Position numbers and translations under genes: made by a program. A DNA stretch of 64,000 nucleotides from the NCBI GenBank assembly GCA_016215105.1, contig JACRLJ010000006.1, forward strand, positions 1-64,000, written 5' to 3'. This DNA is from Candidatus Hydrogenedentota bacterium. GTDB lineage: Bacteria; Hydrogenedentota; Hydrogenedentia; Hydrogenedentales; SLHB01. Shown here one piece after another: positions 1 to 10,776 of this stretch (position 1 is the first letter of the stretch; every line of letters starts with the position of its first letter). The notes below the pieces were generated by a model. It made no database searches, was not told where the DNA came from, and saw nothing but the letters and a program-made list of their open reading frames with translations.

Positions 1-54
1 ACGAATCGATGGGGAATACAGGCGAACACGGCCTTGGCCGGAAAAGGGGTGAGA

Positions 55-510
55 ATGTGGCATGAGCGGAAGAGGCCTGCGGGTGGGGTGAAGAAGCCGG
101 CGTCCGGGACAGTCATCGTATTTGACACGGTTTGCACCAAATGCCATGCGACTTGGCTGGCACATGACTACTGCCACAGGCTTCTGCTGGAGGTGTGGAA
201 CGAAGCCCGGTTTTGGCAAGTCGGACGATACGTGACTATGCCAGACCACATTCACTTGTTCGCCGCGCCTGGAGATGCGGACTACGATTATGATGGCTGG
301 GTGAAATACTGGAAACGGTTATTCGCGATACGTCATGGCCGGCGTGACTGGCGCTTCCTGCGCAACCAGTGGCACACTCGGTTACGAACCGGCGAAAACT
401 ACAACCAAAAATGGGACTACGTTCGCGAGAATCCGGTTCGCCGCGGATTGGTGACGAATAGGGAGGAATGGCCCTACCAAGGCGAAGTGAACGAGTTGAA
501 TTGGCATTGA
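55..510 (+). CDS. REP-associated tyrosine transposase (RAYT, Y1/IS200-like)
   Basis: HUH-type motif 'MPDHIHLF' and C-terminal 'KWDYVRENPVRRGLV' with candidate catalytic Tyr; ORF open from 34, internal ATG at 55. Confidence 0.85.
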   Translation: MWHERKRPAGGVKKPASGTVIVFDTVCTKCHATWLAHDYCHRLLLEVWNEARFWQVGRYVTMPDHIHLFAAPGDADYDYDGWVKYWKRLFAIRHGRRDWRFLRNQWHTRLRTGENYNQKWDYVRENPVRRGLVTNREEWPYQGEVNELNWH

Positions 511-557
511 AGAAACCACAGAGTCCGGCCAATTCCGACAAGACGGCGCTAGCCACC

Positions 558-707
558 GGGAGGGTCCGCGTCCTCGCGGACCAACGCAGGCCAAGGACCT
601 GCCCGGCAGATTAAACGCGCAGCGAGTAGCGCCGAACCGAGGGCCTCTTTCCCGCTGAGGTCGGGCTGTGGGCGCACGGACCGGTCCGCGAGGACGCGGA
701 CCCTCCC
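558..707. repeat. Inverted pair of REP-like hairpins downstream of the RAYT gene
   Basis: gggagggtccgcgtcctcgcggacc (558-582) is the exact reverse complement of 683-707; each arm is GGAG + hairpin GGTCCGCG-TCCT-CGCGGACC. Confidence 0.85.
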
Positions 708-842
708 GCACGCGGGCAATCCAGCCCTCGCCGTCTCACCTTGATAGCCCAATGTTCCGCAAACGTGCTATAACAAACCCCTGGACGTGTTATGATCTCC
801 ACGTATTGCAGGAGGCAAAACAGAAAGCGGGAAATCGAGAAC

Positions 843-1883
843 ATGAAGACAGTCATTTGCATCCTCGTATACGCCGGGATGACCGCCGCCGCCCAACCCT
901 CAAAGCCCAACGAAACCCGGGCCTCGGAACTTGCGAACCTGCGTTGCGGAATGTTTGTGTGCTGGTCGCTCAGCACGTTTTCCGGCCACGAGTGGACGCG
1001 CGGCGCCACGAACCCCGACTTCTTCAAGGCCACGGGGTGCGACACGGACCAATGGTGTCAGGCCGCCAAGGATGCCGGCATGGGCTATATTCTGTTCCTC
1101 ACGAAACACCACGACGGGTTCTGCCTGTGGGACACCAAGACAACCAATTTCAAGGTAACCAACAGTCCACTGCATACCGATGTTCTTGCCGCCCTGCGCA
1201 AATCCTGCGACAAGTTCGGCCTGAAACTGGCGCTCTACTTTTCCGAAGGCGATTGGACGTGGATCAAGGAACCGCTGCCGAAGGAGGGAATGATTCCTGG
1301 CGGTTCCGACTGGAACAACCCCATCTGGGCGTCGAGCAAAAATCCGGACGTGAAGAAGGCCCAACTTCAGGAGTTGCTCACCCAGTACGGTCCTATCGCG
1401 TTCCTCTGGATGGATCACGCGCAAGGCGACGGGGGCCTCAGTCACCAGGACACCGCGGAATGGGTGCGCCAGCTTCAGCCAAACTGCTTCGTCGGCTTCA
1501 ATCACGGTGACCCTGCCGGTGACCTGTGCCTGCGCGAGAGGGGTAAACCGGGCCCCATCGGTGACGCGAGCGCGTCCGAGTACAACAAAGAATCCGAAAC
1601 GACCTACAAAGGATATCTTGTCGCGGAATTCACGTATCCGATTCTACCGCAACACGAGGGCGGCGCGGATTGGTTCTATTCGCTGCCGAAACACGACCAG
1701 TTATGCCGGCCCGCCGAACAGCTGTTCGAAGACTATCTCGGCGCAATCAAGTTCGGAAACATTTTCTCCATCGACGTAGGCCCCGACTACCGTGGTCGGT
1801 TGCGCGATATCGACGTGGCCACGTTCCACACGCTCGGTGAGCTGATCCGGAAACACAACAAGGCCAAAGACGAGAAGCGGTAG
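843..1883 (+). CDS. Alpha-L-fucosidase family protein (GH29-like), secreted
   Basis: 'GMFVCWSLSTFSGHEW', 'GMGYILFLTKHHDGFCLWDTKTTNF', 'LALYFSEGDW', 'FLWMDHAQGD' match the GH29 pattern; internal Met at 843 gives a signal-like N-terminus. Confidence 0.8.
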   Translation: MKTVICILVYAGMTAAAQPSKPNETRASELANLRCGMFVCWSLSTFSGHEWTRGATNPDFFKATGCDTDQWCQAAKDAGMGYILFLTKHHDGFCLWDTKTTNFKVTNSPLHTDVLAALRKSCDKFGLKLALYFSEGDWTWIKEPLPKEGMIPGGSDWNNPIWASSKNPDVKKAQLQELLTQYGPIAFLWMDHAQGDGGLSHQDTAEWVRQLQPNCFVGFNHGDPAGDLCLRERGKPGPIGDASASEYNKESETTYKGYLVAEFTYPILPQHEGGADWFYSLPKHDQLCRPAEQLFEDYLGAIKFGNIFSIDVGPDYRGRLRDIDVATFHTLGELIRKHNKAKDEKR

Positions 1884-1908
1884 CGCGAGGACGCCGCCCC
1901 CCCGGGGC

Positions 1909-3209
1909 TTACACCAACCAGATGTATCGCGCGAGCAACGCGACAGCGATCCCGTACATGATGGGATGGACTTCCTTAGCGCGGCCCGCCAGCGGTTTGA
2001 TTAGCGCATAGGATATACAGCCTGCGGCGACGCCCTCCGTGATGCCGTAGCCGAACACCATCAACGCCACGGTCAAGAAGGCGGGAAGACTTTCGGTTAC
2101 ATCTTCCCATTTAACGCGGCGCAACGGCGCCATCATCATGAATCCGACGAAGATCAGTGCGGGCGCTACCGCCGGGTACATGCTCGGGCACAGCTCGCCG
2201 GGCTTGACGTGGTAGAACGCCGGACCGATGTCCTGTCCCACGACGTGGATAAATGGGGCGAACGCAATGGCGGCCAGAAAACAAACGCCGGTTACCACGG
2301 CCGCCAATCCGGTTCGCGCGCCGGCGGCGATGCCTGTCGAGCTCTCAATATAGCTCGTCACCGTGGAGGTGCCGAACAGCGCCCCGACGCACGTGGCCAG
2401 CGCGTCCGCCAGGAACGCGCGTCCAATCCGCGGCAGGCGCCCATCCTCGCCGATAAACCCCGCCTGTGTCCCGAGACCAACCACGGTGCCCACCGTGTCA
2501 AAGAACACCAGGAAGAAGAAGACCAGTATCGCCAGAATCGCCTGGTCCCACTTTGCCACTAGTTCGGAGGCGTTGAAGTGAAAGAAGGTGGAAAACGACA
2601 GATGCACCGTCTCGCTTTTCCACGGGATGACGCCGCTTGCGAGGCCAACAACGCAGGTTGCCAAGACACCGATAAGTATGCCGCCGCGAACTCCCCGCGC
2701 TGCGAGCGTGGCGATGAGAAACACACCGAACGCTGTCATCGCCGCCGGGCCCGCGTGAAATCCTCCCAGCTTCACCATCGTCGTCGGACTCAGCACGATG
2801 ACTCCGCCCCACTGCAAGCCGATAAACGCGATGAATAGTCCTATCGCGGGTCCGACGGCGTTCTTGAGGCAATCCGGCAGAACGTCGAGCATCTTCTCCC
2901 GCGCGCCGCAAAGCGACAGCAGCACGAACAACAAACCGGAAACAAAGACGATGAGCAAACCGGCTTGCCACGAAAACCCCATCCCTCCCGGGAAGGTCGA
3001 GCATACAGTAAACACGAACAGAAAGTTCTCGCCCATGCCCGGCGCCAGCGCAATGGGATACCGGCGCAACCAGCCACCGTACTCAAAACGGTCGGCTGGA
3101 CGAACACGATGTAGCTCATCGTCGCGAAGGTGGTGACGCCGCCGAGCGTTTCGCGGCGCACGGTTGATCCCGCTTCGGTGACCCCGAATGTCGTATCCAA
3201 GTTCCCCAT
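1909..3209 (-). pseudogene. NCS2-family nucleobase permease, apparently frameshifted with a small internal deletion
   Basis: N-terminus 'MGNLDTTFGVTEAGSTVRRETLGGVTTFATMSYIVFVQPTVLS' (start 3209) is in a different frame from 'RRYPIALAPGMGENFLFVF...' (1909..3069); residues expected between them are absent. Confidence 0.7.
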
Positions 3210-3475
3210 GCGACCATGCTCGATCATTTGTATGCGAAAATCAACCGAACGCACTACTGAACTGTCGCTCCGTAAGGCGCGGGCGGCCGCCATATTCCCC
3301 GCGTCCCACTCTTCGGCAAGCGCATTGAAGTATGAAGGTCGTTTCTAATTGAACGGCCTTCCACGGTTACGTCATGATGGTCGCGGGAGACGACCCGCAT
3401 TTCCGCGCCCGGCGCGTGCGGGTCAACGTTACGTGCCGCGTGGTGGCCGGGGAACTTGAAATCGGAAGCAAAGCC

Positions 3476-5060
3476 ATGTCCGCGTTGTCTGAAACGATTC
3501 ACGTCCACAAGCTGCCGAGGCCGCTCGTTGTGTTGGCGCCGAATCGGAAGGGCCGCGCGCAGACGTTCGAGCGCCTTCAGCATACGCTCCAACAGGAGCC
3601 GGGCCTGCGGGATGCGCTGTGGCTGCAATTCAATTACCACGAACCCTTGTGGAGCAACCGGAGTCTCGAGGTGGTGGGAGAAGGGCGCGGAGATCTCGAC
3701 GATCATCCTCGCGGGTCATAGTGTGGGCAGTACGGTCCTGCGCAGGGCCTACCTGAACGCGTCCGGCTATGGTAACGCGGAGACATTGAGACAAGGCTGG
3801 GTGGAAAAGGTAGAACGAATTGTTCTGATGGGCGCCATAGCGCGCGGCATCAAGATTGAAAAAATGCCTTGGAAAGATCGCGTTTGGGTCCGCCCCGCGC
3901 TTTTTCTTGCGAAGCTGCTGCGGCTGGCCGCGATGCATCGCTCCACGCTGGCCGGCGCGGATTTTCTCGCGCGCCTGCGAATCGACTGGATTCGGTTCAA
4001 CAACAGCGCCTGCCCAAAGCCAACCGTGGTGCATCTCCTGGGAACCAGCGACGCAGTTCAGGACCCGGATGATGTGATTGACATCGATCAATTCCCGGAT
4101 GTCGTTCCCGTGGAAGTTCCCGAAGCGACCCACGCCAGCATCATCGTGCCCACGCCGGATACCCGCTCCTTGTATATTCGGGCGTTCCTCGGCCAATCCA
4201 TTCCAACGCGGACGGTCACAGCCAGCGGCTCCGGCCATGTCTTCATTCTTATGCACGGCATACGCGATTCAAAGGTGTGCTTCAAAGAGCTTGCCGACGA
4301 GATCAAGCGCCGCCGCCCCGAAGCGTGTGTCATGCTGCCGACTTACGGATACCTCTCGATCATCGGATTCCTTCGACCGTTCTATAGGGATTCGTTTGTA
4401 GCCTGGTTCCTGGATCAGTACGCGGACCATCTCGCCAGAAATCCAAAGGCGGAATTTCACTATGCGGGCCACAGCAACGGCACCTATATTCTGGGGGAGG
4501 CGCTACGACGAGTCCCGCGATTATCGTTTAATCGAGTGTGCTTCGCAGCCAGCGTATTGCCAACGGACTTTGAGTGGGACCGTGTCATCGACACGCGAAA
4601 GCAAGTTCAACTGGTCCGATCGGACATGGGATATGGAGACTGGGCGGTCGGGATACTTGCCAAAGCGCTACACAGACTGGGTTCTCGGACAATCGGCTCC
4701 GGCGGATACGACGGGTTTAAGTACGGAGATACGTCGCACCTGGTCGAGAACGTCGTATCCGGTGGCCACAGCGGGATGTTGTACGACAGGAAATACATTA
4801 TGTCTATCGCGGATTTCCTGTTGAACGGCAGTCCGGTCAGGCTGGATTCCGGGCCATTCGGCGCCGAACCGAAATGGTTTACCTTTTTTCGCGCCTACGC
4901 GGACATTGTGGCGTTCGTGCTCATCGTGTTGGCGCTGCTGTTCATCTTAGTGAACGTCGCCGGTCTGTTATTCTTGCCCGTATTTGGACTTGCGGGGTGG
5001 TCCTTGTCAAGCGCCTTGGGCCTCGCGATTATCATCTTGGTCATTCTGGATCGTTTATAG
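3476..5060 (+). pseudogene. Tandem alpha/beta-hydrolase-fold protein with C-terminal TM region, probable frameshift near 3680-3715
   Basis: N-terminal 'MSALSETIHVHKLPRPLVVLAPNRKGRAQTFERLQHTLQQEPGLRDALWLQFNYHEPLWSNRSLEVVGEG' is in the 3374..3721 frame; 'IILAGHSVGSTVLRRAYL' and 'FILMHGIRDSK...YAGHSNGTYILGEALRRV' are in the 3456..5060 frame. Confidence 0.55.
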
Positions 5061-5176
5061 GCGAGCGCCTCATACGACTATATAGGCGCTGTTCCTCCGG
5101 CGAGCGAGGACGATCGCTCTCCTGTCACAGTGGCTTTTGCAGTGCGAGACCACAGCAACCATTCGTGAGCGGCTGC

Positions 5177-5296
5177 CAACGTGTCATTCTGAACGGAGTG
5201 AAGAATCTGAGTCTAGCATGGGATCGAGATGCGTCTGAGGCGGTGTCATTTGTATCTGTGAAGCAGATTCTTCACTCCGTTCAGAATGACACGTTG
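5177..5296. repeat. 120-nt element with perfect 33-nt terminal inverted repeats
   Basis: caacgtgtcattctgaacggagtgaagaatctg (5177-5209) and its exact reverse complement (5264-5296). Confidence 0.85.
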
Positions 5297-5387
5297 CGAA
5301 GCGCATCTCGCAAATCGCCGGTTTGATAATGATCGGCTCGCCCCGTAGCATGAGGCGAGTTGAATAGGGATCAACAGGAGAAACAAG

Positions 5388-7523
5388 GTGCGCACAATAT
5401 CAATCGCGGCGCTGCGGGTTATGCTGGCCGTTGTGTCGTCATCGGCGGCGGGGGCGCAGATTGCCGAGAAAGGAAAGACTGTGGTGCAGTCGTTTGATTA
5501 TCGGGGTGTGACACTTCACGACAGCCGGCTGAAAATGCAGTTCGACGAGGTGCGCGACTTCTACCTTCGGCTGCCCAACGACGACATTCTGCGCGGGTAT
5601 CGTCTGCGCGCGGGATTGCCCGCGCCGGGCGCCGACCTCGCGGGTTGCTACATTGGACACAATACGTTTGGCCAAATTCTATCTGGGCTCGCGCGAATGT
5701 ATGCGGCCACAGGGGACGCCGCGTGCAAAGAGAAGGCGGAGGCCCTGCTGAAGGGATGGGCGGAATGTCTGGCGCCGGACGGTTTCTTTTTCATCGAGAA
5801 AGATCCGCAATTGCCTCCCTATTACTACGACAAGATGGTCTGCGGGTTGGTGGACCTGATGGTGTACTGCGGCAATCAGGATGCGGCCGGGTATCTTGGC
5901 CGGATTACGGACTGGGCCATCGCGCATCTGGATCGGACCAGAGCATATGCGCGGCCGACGGGCCCCGGCGGCGGGGAGTGGTACACGTTGAGCGAAAATC
6001 TTTACCGGGCCTATTTGGCGACAGGGGACGCGAAGTACCGCGATTTCGCGGCGGTATGGGAGTATACCGAGTTCTGGGATCTGCTCAAGAACAAGGAGGA
6101 CATTTTCCAGCACGATATGAAAGGCGGTGGCTATCACGCGTACAGCCATGTGAATAGCATGAACGGTCTAGGCGCGGCCTTTGCCGTCACGGGCGAGCCC
6201 CGCTATCTGGAGACGCTGAAGAACGGGTTTGATTTTCTGCACGATTCGCAGCTCTGGGTGACCGGCGGGTACGGCCCGAATGAATCGCTGGCCCCGCGTC
6301 CGACGCTTGCCGCGATGTTGAAAGAGACTTCGAGCCATTTCGAGACACAGTGCGGATCGTGGGCGGCGTTTAAGATGAGTAAGTACCTCATTCGCTTTAC
6401 GGGCGACGCCCGTTACGGCGATTGGATCGAGTTGCTCGTGCTGAACGGGATTGGCGCAAGCATTCCGATGGACCCCGATGGGAGCGTGTTTTACTACTCG
6501 GAGTACAACCTCGGCGGATCAGCGAAACAAAACACGGCGCCGTGGGCGTGTTGTTCGGGAACACGGCCGCAGGCAGTCGCCGACTTTCATGATCTGATTT
6601 ACTTCCATGACGAGACTAGCCTTTACGTGAATCTGTTCACGCCGTCTTCAGTGGATTGGAGCTGTGGCGGAGCCAAAGTGAAGATCGACCAGGCCACGCG
6701 TTTTCCGGAAACCGGGAAGGTTGAGTTCACGGCGCATGCGGCGGCGCCGGTGACGTTCGCGCTGAAGGTGCGCGCGCCGGGATGGTTGGCAGGGCCCATG
6801 AAGGCGTCGGTAAACGGCGCTGCGGCCACCGTCGAGGTGGATGCGCACGGATGGGCGGTTTTCAGCAGGGAATGGAAAGACGGGGATAAACTCGCCGTGG
6901 AATTGCCCATGGAGTTCCGGGTGAGCCACTTCCTGAAGGACAAGCCGTTTCCGGCGGCGATTACGTTTGGACCGGTAACCATGGTCGCGCGTTGCCTGAC
7001 GGCAAATCCATCGAAGAAGATCGACTTCACGAACGTCGCCGCGGCTCTCGAACCACTCGCGGGCGATCCTTTGAACTATCGAGTGAAGTCCGACAACTCC
7101 ATTCTGATTCGGCCCTTCTACCAAACAAAGAAGGGCGAGCGATACTTCCTGTACATGGACCCGAGTTACCCGAGCTTCCGGATCCCAAGTTCGGCGGCGA
7201 CGTTGAGCCCAGGCTGGACCAACTACGTTGCGTGGCACGCGAGCAATGTCATTGGGGCTACGGCGCAGTATACCTTCACGGGCGAGAGCATTACGGTGCT
7301 GGGCGCGCTATACGACGACGCGGGAAGAATGGAAGTGAAGATCGACGGCAAGGTGGCCGGGACCATTGACCAGTACGGGCCGAACCGCGGGGAGGCGAAG
7401 CACTGGGACTTCACCGGGCTCGGCGCGGGTTCGCACACGATTCTATTGACGCTGCTCCCCGACAAGACGGAAGCGTCAAAGGGCAACTTCGCAAATATCG
7501 CGGGGTTTGAGTTTTCAGGCTAG
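5388..7523 (+). CDS. GH127/DUF1680-like secreted glycoside hydrolase (beta-L-arabinofuranosidase family) with C-terminal accessory domain
   Basis: 'WYTLSENLYRAYLATGDAKY', 'ETQCGSWAAFKMSKYL', 'PWACCSGTRPQAVADFHDLIYFHDETSLYVNLF'; GTG start after AGGAG. Confidence 0.8.
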   Translation: MRTISIAALRVMLAVVSSSAAGAQIAEKGKTVVQSFDYRGVTLHDSRLKMQFDEVRDFYLRLPNDDILRGYRLRAGLPAPGADLAGCYIGHNTFGQILSGLARMYAATGDAACKEKAEALLKGWAECLAPDGFFFIEKDPQLPPYYYDKMVCGLVDLMVYCGNQDAAGYLGRITDWAIAHLDRTRAYARPTGPGGGEWYTLSENLYRAYLATGDAKYRDFAAVWEYTEFWDLLKNKEDIFQHDMKGGGYHAYSHVNSMNGLGAAFAVTGEPRYLETLKNGFDFLHDSQLWVTGGYGPNESLAPRPTLAAMLKETSSHFETQCGSWAAFKMSKYLIRFTGDARYGDWIELLVLNGIGASIPMDPDGSVFYYSEYNLGGSAKQNTAPWACCSGTRPQAVADFHDLIYFHDETSLYVNLFTPSSVDWSCGGAKVKIDQATRFPETGKVEFTAHAAAPVTFALKVRAPGWLAGPMKASVNGAAATVEVDAHGWAVFSREWKDGDKLAVELPMEFRVSHFLKDKPFPAAITFGPVTMVARCLTANPSKKIDFTNVAAALEPLAGDPLNYRVKSDNSILIRPFYQTKKGERYFLYMDPSYPSFRIPSSAATLSPGWTNYVAWHASNVIGATAQYTFTGESITVLGALYDDAGRMEVKIDGKVAGTIDQYGPNRGEAKHWDFTGLGAGSHTILLTLLPDKTEASKGNFANIAGFEFSG

Positions 7524-7530
7524 ACGTGTG

Positions 7531-8088
7531 CTACTTCCGTTCGTGTTCCTCCGCCTCTTTGTCATCATCATCTGATGGCGCGGCGTTGGCGGATGGAGCG
7601 GCGGGACCAAGCATTGCATGCACGCCGTACGTGTGGACGAGCACCCCGCCCTGGTGCGCGGTGTTTACCAGGAACGTGGCGGCCACCACATACAGCACGA
7701 GAAACGATCCGTTCAGGGCGACTGAGGGGATAGGGTCCAAGATCCTCTTGGACAGAAACGGCGCCAGCACAATGAGCGCATAGACGACCGTAACTACGAT
7801 CAGCATGGTCCGGGTTGTTTCGGCCAGATCTTCGTGTTTGTCAATGGCGGCGTCCACACCGGCAACGCGCTCCGCGAGTTCCGCGCCGGCTTCTCCGGTC
7901 GAAACGGCGGCCATTGCTCCCGCCGTGCCCAGCGCCATGAGAAGCAGCGCGCATGCCGCTAACGGCCGCGCAGACTTTCGAAGGATCACGCTCAACACGA
8001 CAAAGATGGGCGCGATGAGCACGAGCGCTATTGGAAAGTGAACAACTAGCGGGTGCATGCTGTCCCAACTGGGTATTTGCGGTAACAT
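7531..8088 (-). CDS. DUF2231-like multi-pass membrane protein
   Basis: N-terminal 'MHPLVVHFPIALVLIAPIFVVLSV' and further hydrophobic segments. Confidence 0.65.
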   Translation of the reverse strand: MLPQIPSWDSMHPLVVHFPIALVLIAPIFVVLSVILRKSARPLAACALLLMALGTAGAMAAVSTGEAGAELAERVAGVDAAIDKHEDLAETTRTMLIVVTVVYALIVLAPFLSKRILDPIPSVALNGSFLVLYVVAATFLVNTAHQGGVLVHTYGVHAMLGPAAPSANAAPSDDDDKEAEEHERK

Positions 8089-8306
8089 CAGTTCTTGCTC
8101 CTATGGCTCTTACGCCGAACTCTTCTGCGCACGCTGCACCAATAACACTGACTTCAGAACCCTGCCGTCAACTCCGCTCCAACCGTCTTAGGTGGTGAGT
8201 GCGGATTAGAGGAGATCGGCGCCGCCCTTCACGCGGGATGTGAGTTGGGGATAGAGGAACGGGCGGCGCCGACCAGGGTACAGCAAAAGCTTACTTCTCC
8301 CGGCGC

Positions 8307-8957
8307 CTAGGCGACCGAGATGTACTTCTCTTTCGGGGTAAAGCACGACACGCACTTCTCGAAGTTCAAGCTGGTCGTGGTGTAACCGCAAATCGGACAC
8401 ACGTAGAACGTCTTCGCTTCTTTCCAGGTGTCAAGGCCGTCCAGCGCCGTCTTGTACAATTTTGCATGCTCCGCTTCCGCCGTCTTCGCAAAATTGAAGC
8501 TGCGTAGCGCGTCCTTATTGTTGTCTTTCCGCGCCTTCGCGATGAATTCCGGATACATCGTGTCGCGCTCGTATGACTCGCCCTTGATCGCCGCTTCGAG
8601 ATTCTCCTTGGTGGACTTCACTTCCGGGGCCTTGATGTCGGCCTGAGCTTTTCCGCCAAGCGCCTCAATGACTTTCTTGTGATTCGCGGCGTGGATTTCC
8701 TCCGCGCGGGCGGCCCCGCGGAACAAGGCGGCCGCGCCCTTGAACCCTTCTTCGTCGGCTTTCTTGGCAAACGCGATGTAGCGGGCGTTTGCATTCGATT
8801 CGCCATCGAACGCGGCTATCAAGTTGTCGAGCGTCGTTCCCGCCGGTTTGTCTGCCGGTTTGTCTGCCGCATACGCGGTGACGGAAGCCAGCATGGCGAA
8901 CGCCAAGACGAGTCCCGACGCGAGCGCGACGGAAACGCGAGGACAGGTGGTATTCAT
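8307..8957 (-). CDS. Rubrerythrin family protein with predicted signal peptide
   Basis: Ferritin-like 'GESNANARYIAFAKKADEEG', 'RAEEIHAANHKK', 'AEAEHAKLYKTAL' plus rubredoxin-like 'CPICGYTT...CVSC'; hydrophobic N-terminus ending AYAADKPA. Confidence 0.85.
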   Translation of the reverse strand: MNTTCPRVSVALASGLVLAFAMLASVTAYAADKPADKPAGTTLDNLIAAFDGESNANARYIAFAKKADEEGFKGAAALFRGAARAEEIHAANHKKVIEALGGKAQADIKAPEVKSTKENLEAAIKGESYERDTMYPEFIAKARKDNNKDALRSFNFAKTAEAEHAKLYKTALDGLDTWKEAKTFYVCPICGYTTTSLNFEKCVSCFTPKEKYISVA

Positions 8958-9168
8958 ATCTGTTTCTCCTTCTGTTGATCTTTTGGGTGTTAGCGCAAGA
9001 GCACTGGCGCTTGCATTGGCGTTAGAAAGAGCAATGGCCGTGCCAGCGGACTCGTGGCGAATTGACGCGAAAACCAGCCGTTTCGAGGTCCATTTGCGTT
9101 GACTGGCGCGGCAGCGCGTTCAAATTCTCGGACACGACGCTGAAACCCGTTCAAGAATTGCGACACAA

Positions 9169-9295
9169 GAGGCGCGGACAGAAAGCCTCCGCATAGCAAA
9201 ACTCCGCATGAGCCAAGCGCTGGTGTTTTACAACTTACAGGCGCTTTCTGCCCACGCCGCGCCAAAAAGCTGACTTTCTCGCCGGATTCCTAGCC
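9169..9295 (+). repeat. ~126-nt dispersed structured repeat, copy A
   Basis: gaggcgcggacagaaagcctccgcatagc...gcgctttctgcccacgccgcgcc...actttctcgccggattcctagcc; same architecture at 62434 and 63736. Confidence 0.75.
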
Positions 9296-9360
9296 GCGCG
9301 AATGCTGAGAGACGTCGAAAGAAGTTCAGAGAGACAGCCCAAGGCCGCCGGCTACGCCGG

Positions 9361-10767
9361 TCACACGGAGAGATGGGAGCGCAGGTCGTACTTGTTCACT
9401 TTGTAGGCCAGATCGCTACGCGAGATTCGGAGCCGGCGCGCGGCTTCCGCTTGGGCGCCTCCGGCCGCTTCCAGCGCACGGATGATAAGATCCCGTTCGA
9501 CTTGCTCGAGTGTCGCGCGTAGGTCGATGGGCTCAGCGTCCAAATTCCCACGTCCGAGGATAGTGTCCGCTACGGTACGACGCTCGGCGCTGGGCTCGGC
9601 GGGGACGATGGATACGGGAAAATCAGCGCTGGTTAGTTCGGTCTTCTTGCCAAGTATGTAGGCGCGTTCGATGAGGTTACGCAATTCGCGAACATTCCCG
9701 GGAAAGTGATACGTACAGAGGGCCTGAAGAGCCTGCGCGGCGATCGTGCGCTCCGGAACCTTCATGTCGTCCGCCACGGCTTTCAGGAAGAGCGTGGTAA
9801 GCGCAGGGATGTCCGCGGGGTGATCGCGCAAGGCTGGCACGGGCACGGGGACCACGGCCAGCCGGTAGTATAAGTCTTCGCGAAACGCCCCCTCACGGAC
9901 CCGCTCTTCGAGGTTACGGTGCGTGGCGACCAAAATACGCACGTCCACTTTGCGCGCCGCCGTCGAACCCACCCGCGTAATCTGTTGATCCACGAGTACA
10001 CGGAGCAATTTGGCCTGAAGCGGCAGCGGCATTTCGCCCGCTTCGTCGAGAAATAGCGTGCCCCCGTCGGCCGCCTCAAACAGTCCGCTACGCGCCCGGT
10101 CGGCGCCCGTGAACGCACCCCGCTCGTGTCCAAACAGTTGGCTCTCCAGCAGCGCTTCGGGCATTGCCGCACAGTTCACGGCGACAAACGGGTTCTTGGC
10201 GCGGCGGCTGTTGCGATGAATCCCTCGCGCCACAAGCTCCTTGCCGGTCCCGGTCTCGCCCGTGATGAGCGCCGTGGCGTCCGTCGCGGCGACACGCTGA
10301 ATCAGATGCCGCAATTCCGTCATCGCCCGACTCTCGCCGATGAGGTCATCCAGTCCGGACAGGCGGCGGACTTCGTCGCGCAAGCGCGCATTTTCTCGTG
10401 TAAGCTTTGTGTGGAGACACGCGCGATTGACCGCGGCGAGCACCGCGTCGGGGTCAAACGGCTTGGTGATGAAGTCGAACGCCCCATGGCGCATCGCCTT
10501 GACGGCAAGATCGACGGAGCCAAACGCCGTGAGCATAATGACCGGCGGGCTCAGCTCACTTTCGGCGCAAGCGGCCAGTATCTCCATTCCTTCGCCATCC
10601 TTCATCCGCTGATCGGTGAAGACCACGTCCCAGGACTCGGCCGCGATTAGCCTGCGCGCGCTCTTGACACCGTCGGCTTCGGCGGTTTCGTGATGGCGTT
10701 GAGTCAACAGCGCACACAGTACACGCCGCATATTGGCCTCATCGTCAACCACTAGAATACGGGCCAT
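9361..10767 (-). CDS. Sigma-54-dependent response regulator (NtrC/AtoC family)
   Basis: REC '[14 protein letters not shown]', AAA+ 'GETGTGKE', 'GAFTGA', '[12 protein letters not shown]', C-terminal Fis-type HTH. Confidence 0.93.
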   Translation of the reverse strand: MARILVVDDEANMRRVLCALLTQRHHETAEADGVKSARRLIAAESWDVVFTDQRMKDGEGMEILAACAESELSPPVIMLTAFGSVDLAVKAMRHGAFDFITKPFDPDAVLAAVNRACLHTKLTRENARLRDEVRRLSGLDDLIGESRAMTELRHLIQRVAATDATALITGETGTGKELVARGIHRNSRRAKNPFVAVNCAAMPEALLESQLFGHERGAFTGADRARSGLFEAADGGTLFLDEAGEMPLPLQAKLLRVLVDQQITRVGSTAARKVDVRILVATHRNLEERVREGAFREDLYYRLAVVPVPVPALRDHPADIPALTTLFLKAVADDMKVPERTIAAQALQALCTYHFPGNVRELRNLIERAYILGKKTELTSADFPVSIVPAEPSAERRTVADTILGRGNLDAEPIDLRATLEQVERDLIIRALEAAGGAQAEAARRLRISRSDLAYKVNKYDLRSHLSV

Positions 10768-10776
10768 TTCCCTCCT

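Noticed and set aside
668-1510. 280-aa ORF overlapping the first fucosidase
   Set aside because: Out of frame with the conserved GH29 sequence and starts within the REP arm region.
8990-9265. Small ORF sharing 'RRGQK...CGVLLCGGFxSAPL' with ORF 62354..62578
   Set aside because: The similarity is translation of the shared 126-nt repeat; copy C does not preserve the frame, so a real protein is unlikely.
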